From the NCBI RefSeq assembly GCF_946479755.1, contig NZ_CAMLHC010000040.1:1-63795 (forward strand): a DNA stretch of 63,795 nt, given 5' to 3'. A program made the translations under genes and the position numbers. Positions 34,865 to 43,798 of this stretch are shown in pieces. This stretch comes from an uncultured Chitinophaga sp. (GTDB lineage: Bacteria > Bacteroidota > Bacteroidia > Chitinophagales > Chitinophagaceae). Position 1 is the first letter of the stretch. Each line of letters begins with the position of its first letter. The notes below the pieces were generated by a model. The model had not been told where the DNA came from and searched no databases. It saw only the letters and a program-made list of their open reading frames with translations.

Positions 34865-35197
34865 ATGCGTTCTTTTGTCGCCCTGCTGGCGTGCATTGGT
34901 TGTATTGCGTGGGTGCATTCCTGTGATAAACGTCTACTAGGTGTGAATGTATCGGGAATCTCCGGCGCAGACCGGCAGCTCCCCGTAGATGTTCCTTCTT
35001 TCAGCAACATTCCCGTAGTTGCTCCGCAAAAAGTAGTGACCGCTTCGGTACAGCGAATGACCACCGTTCATAAACCAGCTCCACGACCAGCAACAGCTAA
35101 AAAGCACTATGCTGCTGTCGTTCAGGCGGATTCTCTGTGGAACAGCCTCGTGCTGGGAAAGCGGGCCGCCTTCTTAATGAATAACCTAACTCCCTGA
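34865..35197 (+). CDS. Small lipoprotein of unknown function
   Basis: A 110-aa protein with a signal peptide and lipobox WVHSC at about residue 20. The mature sequence is basic, proline-containing and without a known domain (HKPAPRPATAKKHYAAVVQA). It is the last gene of the sigma-operon at 32245, 28 bp after the barrel protein. Confidence 0.65.
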   Translation: MRSFVALLACIGCIAWVHSCDKRLLGVNVSGISGADRQLPVDVPSFSNIPVVAPQKVVTASVQRMTTVHKPAPRPATAKKHYAAVVQADSLWNSLVLGKRAAFLMNNLTP

Positions 35198-35366
35198 TAA
35201 CCAAATGAATAATTAGATTTGTTGCCTTGTTGCCCCTGCCGGTTTTCAATCGGTTGAACCTTGTCTTGTGTTACCACTCATAGAATTATCCGCCCCCAAA
35301 CTGCTGTAATTTTTCCCCTTCCGTTATATTTGGAAACTATTTTCAAACCAACCTTAACAGATTTCT

Positions 35367-38309
35367 ATGAAACTGCGTAAACTCGCTGTATCGCTGTTGC
35401 TGTTTGCAGGAAGCCTGCCAACGGCCTTCGCTCAGGGTAAATTTCAGTGGAAAGAAGCTACTTCCGGCGGTTATTCCTACCGGTACGTAACAGACGACCC
35501 CATGAAAGCCCGCTTCTATACGCTGAAAAACGGGCTGACCGTTATTTTGAGCGTCAATAAAAAAGAGCCCCGCATCCAGACCCTGATCGGTACCCGCGCC
35601 GGTAGTAACAACGACCCGAAAGATCATACCGGCCTGGCCCACTACCTGGAACACCTGCTCTTTAAAGGCACCCAACAGTATGGCTCGCTCGACTGGGCAA
35701 AGGAAAAGCCCTATATCGACCAGATCGAGAACCTGTACGATAAATACAATAAAACAACGGACCCCGCCGCCCGTAAAACAGTATACCATCAGATAGACAG
35801 CGTATCCGGTATCGCCGCTAAATATGCGATCGCCAACGAATACGATAAAATGATGACCGGCATGGGCGCCCAGGGCACCAACGCACATACCTGGGTGGAA
35901 GAAACCATCTACGAGGAAGACATCCCTTCCAATGCGGTGGATAAATACCTGACCGTTCAGGCAGAAAGATTCCGCACCCCTGTATTCCGCCTCTTCCACA
36001 CCGAACTGGAAGCGGTGTACGAAGAGAAAAACCGCGGCCTGGACAACGACGGCCGTAAAGTATATGAAACCATGCTGGCAGCGCTGTTCCCTACACACAA
36101 CTACGGCCAGCAATCTACTATCGGTACGGTAGAACACCTGAAAAACCCTAATCTGAAGGTGATCCGGGATTTCTACAACACCTGGTATGTACCTAATAAT
36201 ATGGCCATCGTGATGGCTGGCGACTTTGATCCGGACTACGTGATCAAAACCATCGACCAGCAGTTCGGTTACATGAAAGCGAAACCGGTAAAAGAATATA
36301 AACCCGCTCCCGAAGCGCCTTTCAAAGCACCTGTGGTGAAAGAAGTGTTTGGCCCGGATGCAGAAAGCATCAACCTGGCCTTCCGTCTGCCCGGTGCTTT
36401 CGACACCAAATCCAGCCTGATCCTCGGCGTACTCTCCAGCATTCTGCAGAACGGTAAAGCCGGCCTGCTGGACCTGAACCTCAACAAACAGCAAAAAGCC
36501 CTGAGCGCCGGTGCACAGGTGCTGGCACTGAAAGACTACTCCGTACTGATGCTGTCCGGTGCAGCCAAACAAGGCCAGACCCTGGATGACGTGAAAAATC
36601 TCCTGCTGGGACAACTGGACATCCTGAAGAAAGGAGCGTTTGACGAGGCACTGGTAAAAGCGATCGTCAACAACTCCAAACTGGCTGAACTGCAAGGCCT
36701 GGAAAGCAACAACAACCGCGCTACTTCCATCATGGACGCTTTCATCAAAAGCCGCGGCGCCAACTGGGCACTTGATGTGTCTTACGTGGACGACATGGGT
36801 AAAGTCACTAAAAAGCAGATCGTAGACTACGCCAATAAATATCTCGCTGACAACTATGTAGCGGTGTACAAACGCAAAGGCGAGGATAAAAACATCGAAA
36901 AAGTAGAGAAACCTGCGATCACCCCGGTGGAAGTGAACCGCGAAGCACAATCTCCTTTCCTGCAGAAAGTGGCTGCTATCCCGGCTACTCCGGTGAAACC
37001 ACAATGGCTGGATTATGAAAAAGATATCCAGACTGCTCCGGTAGGCAATACCAACATGATGTACGTACAGAACAAGGATAATGGCCTGTTCCGTTTGTAC
37101 TACCGTTTTGACATGGGCTCCTGGAACAACAAGAAACTGGCCCTGGCTGCGCAGTACCTGCAATTCCTCGGTACAGACAAGTACACTTCCGAGCAAATCA
37201 GCAAAGAGTTTTACAACATCGCCTGTAATTTCAGCGTAAGTACTTCCACAGAAAATACCACCATCACCATTAGCGGGTTACAGGAAAATTTCGACAAGGC
37301 AGTTTCCCTGTTTGAACACATCCTGACCAGCTGCAAGCCCAACGAAGAGGCGCTGGCGGCACTGAAAGGCCGGTTGCAGAAATCCCGCGCAGACGCCAAA
37401 CTGAACAAGTCTGCCATCATGAAAGGGGTGATCAACTATGCGATGTATGGCGCCAACAATCCATTCAACAATCAGCTGAGCCAGGCTGATCTCGATGGCG
37501 TTACCGCTGCAGAACTGACAGGCCTGCTGCATGAACTGCCTTCTTACAAACACACCATCATTTACTACGGTCCTCAACCGCTGGCCACTGCCGCTGCCGA
37601 TGTGCAGAAACTGCATACGCTGCCTGCCAGCTTTAAGGAAGTGCCCGCTGCCGTGAAGTTTAACAAAACCACACAGTCAGCCAACCAGGTACTGTTTGCC
37701 GATTACGATATGGTGCAGACAGAAGTGAACTGGGTAGGCAATGAAGCGGTGTATGACCCGGCGAATACCGGTATCATCTCCCTGTTCAACAACTACTTCG
37801 GTGGTGGCATGGGGTCTATCGTATTCCAGACCATCCGTGAATCCAAAGCGCTGGCTTACTCTACCTACGCGATGTTTGTTTCTCCGGAGAAAAAAGGCGA
37901 ACGTTATTCGCAGATAGCTTACGTAGGTAGCCAGGCGGATAAAATGAACGAAGCTATCAAAGGCATGAATGAGCTGCTGAATGATATTCCCCGTTCAGAT
38001 AAACTGCTGGAAACCGCCAAGGAGTCTATGAAGCAGGATATCGAAACAGAACGTATCACCAACGATGGTATCATCTTCAGCTATCTGTCAGCGCAGAAAC
38101 TGGGCCTTAGCACAGACATCCGTAAACAGGTATATGAGTCGATTGATAAAATGAATTTCGATGATGTGAAGAAATTCCATGATACCAATATCGCGCACAA
38201 ACCTTATACATACTGTGTGGTGGCTTCCGGAAAGAAAGTAAGCATGGACGATCTGAAAAAAATCGGTGAGGTGAAAACACTTTCTCTCGAAGACATTTTT
38301 GGTTATTAA
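35367..38309 (+). CDS. M16-family zinc metallopeptidase (insulinase/PqqL-like)
   Basis: A 980-aa exported double-domain M16 peptidase. The inverted zinc motif is HYLEHLLFKG (H-x-x-E-H) near residue 92 with the downstream Glu in LEAVYEEKNRGLD, and the second, inactive M16 half starts near residue 525. The signal peptide ends AFAQG. Substrates of such enzymes in Bacteroidota are unfolded periplasmic peptides; no specific target is evident. It has a strong terminator at 38330. Confidence 0.92.
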   Translation: MKLRKLAVSLLLFAGSLPTAFAQGKFQWKEATSGGYSYRYVTDDPMKARFYTLKNGLTVILSVNKKEPRIQTLIGTRAGSNNDPKDHTGLAHYLEHLLFKGTQQYGSLDWAKEKPYIDQIENLYDKYNKTTDPAARKTVYHQIDSVSGIAAKYAIANEYDKMMTGMGAQGTNAHTWVEETIYEEDIPSNAVDKYLTVQAERFRTPVFRLFHTELEAVYEEKNRGLDNDGRKVYETMLAALFPTHNYGQQSTIGTVEHLKNPNLKVIRDFYNTWYVPNNMAIVMAGDFDPDYVIKTIDQQFGYMKAKPVKEYKPAPEAPFKAPVVKEVFGPDAESINLAFRLPGAFDTKSSLILGVLSSILQNGKAGLLDLNLNKQQKALSAGAQVLALKDYSVLMLSGAAKQGQTLDDVKNLLLGQLDILKKGAFDEALVKAIVNNSKLAELQGLESNNNRATSIMDAFIKSRGANWALDVSYVDDMGKVTKKQIVDYANKYLADNYVAVYKRKGEDKNIEKVEKPAITPVEVNREAQSPFLQKVAAIPATPVKPQWLDYEKDIQTAPVGNTNMMYVQNKDNGLFRLYYRFDMGSWNNKKLALAAQYLQFLGTDKYTSEQISKEFYNIACNFSVSTSTENTTITISGLQENFDKAVSLFEHILTSCKPNEEALAALKGRLQKSRADAKLNKSAIMKGVINYAMYGANNPFNNQLSQADLDGVTAAELTGLLHELPSYKHTIIYYGPQPLATAAADVQKLHTLPASFKEVPAAVKFNKTTQSANQVLFADYDMVQTEVNWVGNEAVYDPANTGIISLFNNYFGGGMGSIVFQTIRESKALAYSTYAMFVSPEKKGERYSQIAYVGSQADKMNEAIKGMNELLNDIPRSDKLLETAKESMKQDIETERITNDGIIFSYLSAQKLGLSTDIRKQVYESIDKMNFDDVKKFHDTNIAHKPYTYCVVASGKKVSMDDLKKIGEVKTLSLEDIFGY

Positions 38310-38329
38310 TATTACATAGAAAGAATACC

Positions 38330-38369
38330 AGCGCAGCATACAGCCTGTTTGTATGCTGCGCTTTTTTTA
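38330..38369 (+). terminator. Terminator after the M16 peptidase gene
   Basis: 13-bp stem AGCGCAGCATACA/TGTATGCTGCGCT (38330-38342 with 38350-38362), 7-nt loop, then TTTTTTT. Confidence 0.92.
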
Positions 38370-38424
38370 TTTTACTGCAATAAATAATTATCCTGTGGCG
38401 TTATCAGGATTATTTAATCACCCT

Positions 38425-38994
38425 ATGAAAATGTACCGAATTTACGGATACGCAGTGCTACTATTGCTGATGCCGTTGTCCGGGTTTGTTGGGAGCAGCG
38501 CTGACCTGTACAGTGTACGGCTGAACCCCGGCAATATCAACCCGGACAAGATTTTCCTGCTGGTAGACAAAAGTGATTACCGGATGTATCTGTATGAAGA
38601 TGTAACACTGCGTAAAATTTACAAAGTGGTTTTTGGCAACAAGGACCAGGGAGACAAGCTGGTGGAAGGCGATCGCAAAACACCGGAGGGAACCTTTCGT
38701 ATTCAGACCAAACGCATGGACAATCGATGGAGCCGTTTTATGTTGCTGGATTATCCGAATGAAGATTCAAAACAAAAGTTTTTTCAGCGGCAGAGTGACG
38801 GCAGCCTGTCGCAGGGAGCCAGTATGGGCGGCGGTATCGGGATACATGGTGTGGAATATGGCGCCGGTATCCGCGATAATTATGTGGACAGCCGCATCAA
38901 CTGGACGTTGGGTTGTGTGAGCATGAAGAACGGAGATGTGAACGAATTATATGAAATTGTTAAAGTAGGTACACCGGTGGTGATACGCCGTTAA
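38425..38994 (+). CDS. L,D-transpeptidase (YkuD domain)
   Basis: A 189-aa exported cell-wall cross-linking enzyme candidate. The N-terminal hydrophobic segment (YAVLLLLMPLSGFVGSSA) is a signal peptide; the catalytic domain has the HG...(S)xxxxGC motif as IGIHGVEYG and NWTLGCVSMKNGDV, with catalytic Cys. The start at 38425 gives a normal signal. The family catalyses L,D-crosslinks or lipoprotein attachment in peptidoglycan; the substrate here is unknown. Confidence 0.9.
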   Translation: MKMYRIYGYAVLLLLMPLSGFVGSSADLYSVRLNPGNINPDKIFLLVDKSDYRMYLYEDVTLRKIYKVVFGNKDQGDKLVEGDRKTPEGTFRIQTKRMDNRWSRFMLLDYPNEDSKQKFFQRQSDGSLSQGASMGGGIGIHGVEYGAGIRDNYVDSRINWTLGCVSMKNGDVNELYEIVKVGTPVVIRR

Positions 38995-39064
38995 AAAGGA
39001 AAGGTTTTTGCGGAGGGAAGCAGGTGTTTTCCAATGGCAGCACAAGTAAGTAACTTTATACTGC

Positions 39065-39181
39065 AACCATTGTGTACGGCATCTAGTGGTACAGGTTCAA
39101 TACTGTACCATGACTCCAATATATACGGCGGGTCAGATCCTGTGAAGAGCGCGCTCCACTCGGATGGTGCGCGCTTTTTTA
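39065..39181 (+). ncRNA. Possible small RNA with 3' terminator between the L,D-transpeptidase and hydrolase genes
   Basis: The 38995-39178 intergenic stretch holds a hairpin TGGTACAG/CTGTACCA (39087-39094 with 39103-39110) and then a terminator with stem AGCGCGC-x-CCA/TGG-x-GCGCGCT (39148-39158 with 39165-39175) plus T-run. A TAACTTTA box at 39050-39057 might be a -7 element. Alternatively it is only the long 3' end of the L,D-transpeptidase transcript. Confidence 0.35.
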
Positions 39182-40123
39182 TTGCGCCATAAAGTCCTTT
39201 ACCAGCTGTTTCCATACGGCGCCATCTTTCTGACAGAACGACTGATGCCCGGCATCTTTAAAAATATGCAATTGTTTTTGTGAGGTCGCCAGTTGGCGGA
39301 ACACCCGCTGCGTTTCATCGGGGGTAACCCTGATGTCCTGCTGGCCCCAGCAATAGAGCACCGGCGCGTTTATCCGGCGGGCATAATCCTGCGGGTTATG
39401 GCTGAAGCCCCAGAAACCCAGTTCCAGTCCGCCCCAGAAAGTAAGCAGCTGGGAGAACGGCGTGGCTGGCAGGTGTACGGCCCGCATGCGGCTCTTCACC
39501 GCATCGAGGAGAGTGGCGAACGGGGATTCGAGGATAATTTTCTGCGGTGTGAGGTGATATTCCGGCACTGCTTTCATAATGGCGGCCGCGCCCATGCTCA
39601 TGCCCCAGAGAGAAATGGGCCGGTCGGAGCGGGACCTGGCGTAATCCCATGCCAGCTTCACATCTTCGGCTTCTTTATAGCCAATGGTACAGGCGGTGCC
39701 GTCACTGTTGCCATGGCCCCGGAAATCTACCAGGAAAGTATTGTATCCCAGCTGGCGGAACCAGTAAGCTTCCGGCAGGTGGGAGCCTTTATTGCCGCCA
39801 TAGCCATGGAAAAGGATGACAGTGCCTTTGGCCTGCGGTACAGGCATCCACCATCCTTCCAGGTGCAACCCGTTGGCCGTGAGCAGCTGCACAGTATCGT
39901 AAGGGATGTTGGGCCTTGCGCTGGTAATGGATTTGGAGAGCCGCACGCCGAAGAAGATAATGTTGAGTTTTTCCCCGATGTTCATTTCCTCCGGCCGTTT
40001 GTTGCGGTGACGGTTGTTTTCCGAGAAATGAGTGAATTTATAGGCATGGAAAGCCGTGATGCAGTTGAACACCAGCACGAAGAACAGTAGGGTACAAAGG
40101 GCTCTTTTGAAGAAACGCCGCAT
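39179..40123 (-). CDS. Alpha/beta hydrolase (membrane-anchored)
   Basis: A 314-aa serine hydrolase. One N-terminal membrane segment (ALCTLLFFVLVFNCITAFHA), then ILFHGYGGNKGSHLPEAYWF with oxyanion-hole HG, FRGHGNSDGTACTIG, the nucleophile elbow LWGMSMGAAAIMKA, a catalytic Asp near CWGQQDIRVTPDET and catalytic His in FKDAGHQSFCQKD. Substrate unknown; it resembles BAAT/DUF1749-like and YtxM-type hydrolases. The stop codon overlaps the terminator T-run at 39176-39181. Confidence 0.9.
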   Translation of the reverse strand: MRRFFKRALCTLLFFVLVFNCITAFHAYKFTHFSENNRHRNKRPEEMNIGEKLNIIFFGVRLSKSITSARPNIPYDTVQLLTANGLHLEGWWMPVPQAKGTVILFHGYGGNKGSHLPEAYWFRQLGYNTFLVDFRGHGNSDGTACTIGYKEAEDVKLAWDYARSRSDRPISLWGMSMGAAAIMKAVPEYHLTPQKIILESPFATLLDAVKSRMRAVHLPATPFSQLLTFWGGLELGFWGFSHNPQDYARRINAPVLYCWGQQDIRVTPDETQRVFRQLATSQKQLHIFKDAGHQSFCQKDGAVWKQLVKDFMAQ

Positions 40124-40157
40124 GGGATTTTGCTATTTGTCTGTTTGCTATTTGGGT

Positions 40158-40206
40158 ATAAAAATAATGCAGCGAAGATCATTGATCTTCGCTGCATTAT
40201 TTTTAT
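40158..40206. terminator. Perfect 24-bp hairpin between acs and the hydrolase gene
   Basis: Arms 40158-40181 and 40183-40206 are exact reverse complements with a 1-nt centre; the core AATGCAGCGAAG recurs in the hairpin at 2472-2530. An AT-rich outer arm gives a T-run on both strands. It probably ends the acs transcript. Confidence 0.7.
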
Positions 40207-40231
40207 CAACATCAAAAAAAATCGGAGTGAT

Positions 40232-42145
40232 TTACAGTTTACCTTTCTTGATCTCATCTACCACTGCCGGATCGAGGAGGGTAGAGGTATCGCCGAGGTT
40301 ATCGAGGTCGTTTTCTGCGATTTTACGCAGGATACGACGCATGATTTTGCCGGAGCGTGTTTTGGGCAGGCCGCTTACGAACTGGATTTTATCCGGTTTG
40401 GCGATGGGGCCGATGATGCGGGAAACTGTTTGTGCGATATCTTTTTTAGACAGCTCCGGTTCATGTGACATTCTTTCCATGATCACATAGGCATAGATGC
40501 CTTGTCCTTTGATATCATGCGGATAACCTACTACGGCGCTTTCGATGACGCCGGCGTGCATGTTGATGGCGTTTTCCACTTCTGCGGTGCCGATACGGTG
40601 ACCGCTTACGTTGAGTACGTCGTCTACGCGGCCGGTGATGCGGTAGTAACCGTCTTCATCACGTTGGCAGCCGTCGCCGGTGAAGTAGAGGTTCTCGTAA
40701 GTGGAGAAGTATGTTTTCCGGAAGCGTTCATGATCGCCGTAGGTGGTACGGAGCATGCCGGGCCAGGGGAATTTGATGCAGAGGTTACCGTTTACGCCAT
40801 TGCCTTTTATTTCCTGTCCGTTTTCATCTACCAGGATAGGTTGTACGCCTGGCAGCGGTAAGGTGGCGAAGCCAGGTTTTTCTTTAGTGATGCCGGCGAT
40901 GGGGGTGATCATGATACCACCGGTTTCTGTCTGCCACCAGGTATCTACGATCGGGCAGCGGCCTTTACCGATATTATCTTTAAACCAGTGCCATGCTTCT
41001 TCGTTGATGGGTTCACCCACAGAGCCCAGCTTTTTAAGCGAGCTGAGGTCTTTATGGTTGACAGGGCCGAGGCCATAGCCCATCAGGCTGCGGATGGCAG
41101 TGGGAGCGGTGTACAGGGTGTCGACACGGAATTTGTCAACGATCTCCCAGAGGCGGCCGGCATCCGGATAGGTAGGCACCCCTTCAAACATGAGAGTGGT
41201 GGCGCCGGCGCTTAGGGGGCCGTATACGATATAGCTGTGACCAGTGATCCAGCCGATGTCGGCGGTACAGAAAAATACTTCGCCGGGCTGGTGCTGGAAG
41301 GTATTAACGAAAGAGTAGTTGGCGTATACCATGTAGCCGCCGCAGGTGTGTACTACGCCTTTAGGTTTGCCGGTAGAACCGGAGGTGTACAGGATGAAGA
41401 GCATGTCTTCCGCATCCATTTCTTCCGCCGGGCAGGGAGGGTTGCCCATGGTTTCCACCTGTTTGATTTCATCTTCCCACCATACGTCTCTTCCTTTGAG
41501 CATGCTCACTGGGGTGCGGGTACGGGTGCATACGATGACTTTTTTTACCGTGGGGCAGGCCATGAGGGCATCGTCGATCACGGATTTCAGGGGAATGTCT
41601 TTATTGCCGCGGTAAGCGCCGTCGCAGGTGATCACGAGACTGGCTTCTGCGTCCTGTATCCTGTCGGCGATGGACTGGGCGCTGAAGCCGCCGAACACCA
41701 CGGAGTGGATGGCGCCTATGCGGGCACAGGCCAGTACTGCGATCGCCAGTTCAGGGATCATGCCCATATAAATACAAACACGGTCGCCTTTTTTAACGCC
41801 ATTGTTTTTCAGCACGTTGGCGAACTGGCATACTTTGTTGAACAAGTCACGATAGGTGATAATGCGATGGCGTTCTTCGGGGTCGTTGGGCTCCCAGATG
41901 ATGGCCGGGGAGTTGCCGAGGGTGCCGAGGTGGCGGTCCAGACAGTTCTCGGTGATGTTCATTTTAGCACCGGAGAACCATTTGATTTCAGGGTCCTTGA
42001 AGTTCCAGTCCAGTACCTTGTCCCACTTACGGCGCCACATGAAGTGGTCTGCCACGTTGGCCCAGAATCCTTCCGGGTCTATTACACTCTGCTGATAAGC
42101 CTGTTGATATTCTTCTATAGTCTTGATCTGGTAAGGGTACGACAT
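40232..42145 (-). CDS. acs: Acetyl-CoA synthetase
   Basis: Converts acetate, ATP and CoA to acetyl-CoA. The 637-aa length is standard. Motifs: AMP-binding P-loop LYTSGSTGKPKGVVHT, VFFCTADIGWITGHSYI, VDTWWQTETGGIM, YFTGDGCQRDEDGYYRITGR, VLNVSGHRIGTAEVENAI, and the C-terminal PKTRSGKIMRRILRKIA with the Lys that is acetylated in regulated Acs enzymes. Upstream (minus) lies a nested inverted repeat at 42294-42365 that might be in its leader. Confidence 0.97.
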   Translation of the reverse strand: MSYPYQIKTIEEYQQAYQQSVIDPEGFWANVADHFMWRRKWDKVLDWNFKDPEIKWFSGAKMNITENCLDRHLGTLGNSPAIIWEPNDPEERHRIITYRDLFNKVCQFANVLKNNGVKKGDRVCIYMGMIPELAIAVLACARIGAIHSVVFGGFSAQSIADRIQDAEASLVITCDGAYRGNKDIPLKSVIDDALMACPTVKKVIVCTRTRTPVSMLKGRDVWWEDEIKQVETMGNPPCPAEEMDAEDMLFILYTSGSTGKPKGVVHTCGGYMVYANYSFVNTFQHQPGEVFFCTADIGWITGHSYIVYGPLSAGATTLMFEGVPTYPDAGRLWEIVDKFRVDTLYTAPTAIRSLMGYGLGPVNHKDLSSLKKLGSVGEPINEEAWHWFKDNIGKGRCPIVDTWWQTETGGIMITPIAGITKEKPGFATLPLPGVQPILVDENGQEIKGNGVNGNLCIKFPWPGMLRTTYGDHERFRKTYFSTYENLYFTGDGCQRDEDGYYRITGRVDDVLNVSGHRIGTAEVENAINMHAGVIESAVVGYPHDIKGQGIYAYVIMERMSHEPELSKKDIAQTVSRIIGPIAKPDKIQFVSGLPKTRSGKIMRRILRKIAENDLDNLGDTSTLLDPAVVDEIKKGKL

Positions 42146-42293
42146 AGCACCATGAATGTTTATTGGTTAAGTAGATTTTTTCCTAACGGGCTTTAAATTT
42201 AAGAAAAACCCGACGGTATGCTAGAAAAAATCTAAAAAATCATATTAAAACCAGATTATTTTTCAAAATGGGTTGGAAGAAAGGCCATGGTAA

Positions 42294-42365
42294 AGCACCT
42301 TTAGGGCACAGCAATAGCCGCTGCCCGCTGGGGCAGGCTGGTAACGGGATGCCGCTAAAGGTGCT
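42294..42365. other. Nested hairpins in the region upstream of acs
   Basis: An 11-bp outer stem AGCACCTTTAG/CTAAAGGTGCT (42294-42304 with 42355-42365) encloses CTGCCC-GCTG-GGGCAG (42321-42336). It lies 150 bp upstream of the acs start and just past the stop of the 90-aa gene. It could be a leader RNA structure of acs. I see no gene in 42146-42417. Confidence 0.5.
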
Positions 42366-42417
42366 GAAGAAGGACAGGTTGGCAAGGATAGGCGCCGGAA
42401 GGCCTGTAATGGGCTGT

Positions 42418-42690
42418 TTACCTGGGGGTGCGGTACTTGATCGCCGATTTCCAGAAGGTGTTGTACACTTCATCCATGATTTCCACGATGCGTTTTTTTT
42501 CCGCACTGCTCAGAAAGGCGCTCTGCCTGGAGGTTTCGGCGTTGCCACGCCCTTCTTTGGCGCGCATTTTCCGGTAGAAAGTGGGGGTGCTCCAGTTACA
42601 GTCCTGACATACTCTCTCCCGGAAGAGGGCTGCCATGCCCGAAAACTTTTCATGAATGGAAAACAAGAGGTTGGGTGACTCCTTACTCAT
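42418..42690 (-). CDS. Conserved-looking 90-aa protein of unknown function
   Basis: Starts MSKESPNLLFSIHEKFSGMA and then has a Cys pair in RERVCQDCNWSTPTFYRK, followed by a basic, Ser-rich C-terminus with a helix EKKRIVEIMDEVYNTFWK. CQDCNW is reminiscent of a small zinc-like motif but only one pair is present. Residues are well distributed and codon use resembles neighbours. No family recognised. ATG 42690 is preferred over an in-frame start at 42723. Confidence 0.55.
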   Translation of the reverse strand: MSKESPNLLFSIHEKFSGMAALFRERVCQDCNWSTPTFYRKMRAKEGRGNAETSRQSAFLSSAEKKRIVEIMDEVYNTFWKSAIKYRTPR

Positions 42691-42904
42691 ACTACAATCT
42701 TTTATGATGAACAATGGAATCACAGTTATACCGCAGGGCCGGTTGCAAAATGATATTAATTGTCGCTGTCAGCAAATACAGTTATAACTGTGAAAATTAT
42801 CAGCATAAAATTACACTATTTGTTGTATAAAATTCATGTAACCCTTAATGGTATTGATTTTGGGGCGATTTCTGGACAGATTTCCGATCAGTTTCACAGA
42901 ATGT

Positions 42905-42978
42905 TTATCATTATGATAATGGAGCGATTGAGGTATTATTTTTAAGATCATTTTATCACGATTTCGGTTAAAATGATC
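42905..42978. promoter_or_regulatory. Palindromic, AT-rich upstream region of the double-HTH regulator
   Basis: TTATCATTATGATAA (42905-42919, perfect 7-1-7 palindrome) and GATCATTTTA/TAAAATGATC (42946-42955 with 42969-42978) lie between 42724 and 43145, a gene-free stretch of about 420 bp. They look like operator sites, possibly for the adjacent regulator itself. Confidence 0.5.
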
Positions 42979-43145
42979 GTGAAATAATTTTTTCAGCCTA
43001 CGTATAGGCATAAAAGTTAGCACATCGGATCATTATGCTACCTGCTATGATCAATTTATTATTTTTTAACGCGATTTGATAATTTTATTTACGAAATGAA
43101 AGATTAATTGTTATATTATACCATTATTTATAAAAAATAGCATAA

Positions 43146-43757
43146 ATGATGCAGTCGAGTTTGATACATATGGGCCAGCGATTAAAGCAGATACTGAAGC
43201 AGAAAAAAATCAAAATCATCGATTTTGCAAAAATGGCCGGCTTCACGAACCAAATCGCCCACTATCACTTGCGGAACGGGGATATGAAGCGGGTCAACCT
43301 GGAACGTTTCTGTGAAATTATCGGGATTACGCCAGACGAGTTTATCCGCTGGAACGGCACCATGCAGCTGGCCAACGGAAAAAGCATACACCATGGGAAC
43401 CGCCTCCAGCACCTGATTGCGGAAAAAGGGCTCAACAAGAGCAAACTGGCCGAACGCCTCAATATGAGCAGGCGCACCATGTATAATGTTTTTGAAAAAG
43501 AGACTTTCTCACCGGATGAACTGGACCGGGTGGCCCGTGGGCTGGATATGACGCCGGAAGCCTTTCTGAATCCCGGTACCACACAGGAAACAAGGCAGAC
43601 CGACAGCGAAGAAATGATGGTATTGCGGGAGAAATACTATAAAATACTGGAAGAGCACAACCAGCTGCTGAAGAACTATACAGCCCTGAAAGATGATGTG
43701 CTTAAAATGAAGAAAGAGCTGGCCACGCTCCGTAAAGGAAAAGCGAAGAGGGGGTAA
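43146..43757 (+). CDS. Regulator with two tandem XRE-type HTH domains and a coiled-coil tail
   Basis: A 203-aa protein. HTH 1 is at about residues 10-68 (RLKQILKQKKIKIIDFAKMA...FTNQIAHYHLRNGD) and HTH 2 at 83-142 (RLQHLIAEKGLNKSKLAERL...MSRRTMYNVFEKETFS), each with the Cro-like layout. Residues 155-200 form a Lys/Glu/Leu-rich coiled coil with heptads (VLREKYYKILEEHNQLLKNY). Two fused Cro domains without an effector domain suggest a DNA-binding dimer on paired operators. ATG 43146 is the first of three in-frame starts. Confidence 0.85.
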   Translation: MMQSSLIHMGQRLKQILKQKKIKIIDFAKMAGFTNQIAHYHLRNGDMKRVNLERFCEIIGITPDEFIRWNGTMQLANGKSIHHGNRLQHLIAEKGLNKSKLAERLNMSRRTMYNVFEKETFSPDELDRVARGLDMTPEAFLNPGTTQETRQTDSEEMMVLREKYYKILEEHNQLLKNYTALKDDVLKMKKELATLRKGKAKRG

Positions 43758-43798
43758 ACCTCCTGTAACCAGCCGGTCATGTTATCCCCCCATTGTGG

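Noticed and set aside
35343..37196. 617-aa minus-strand open frame inside the M16 peptidase gene
   Set aside because: It is antisense to a well-recognised M16 protein, and its sequence is rich in F, V, H and Q without domain motifs, as expected for a shadow frame.
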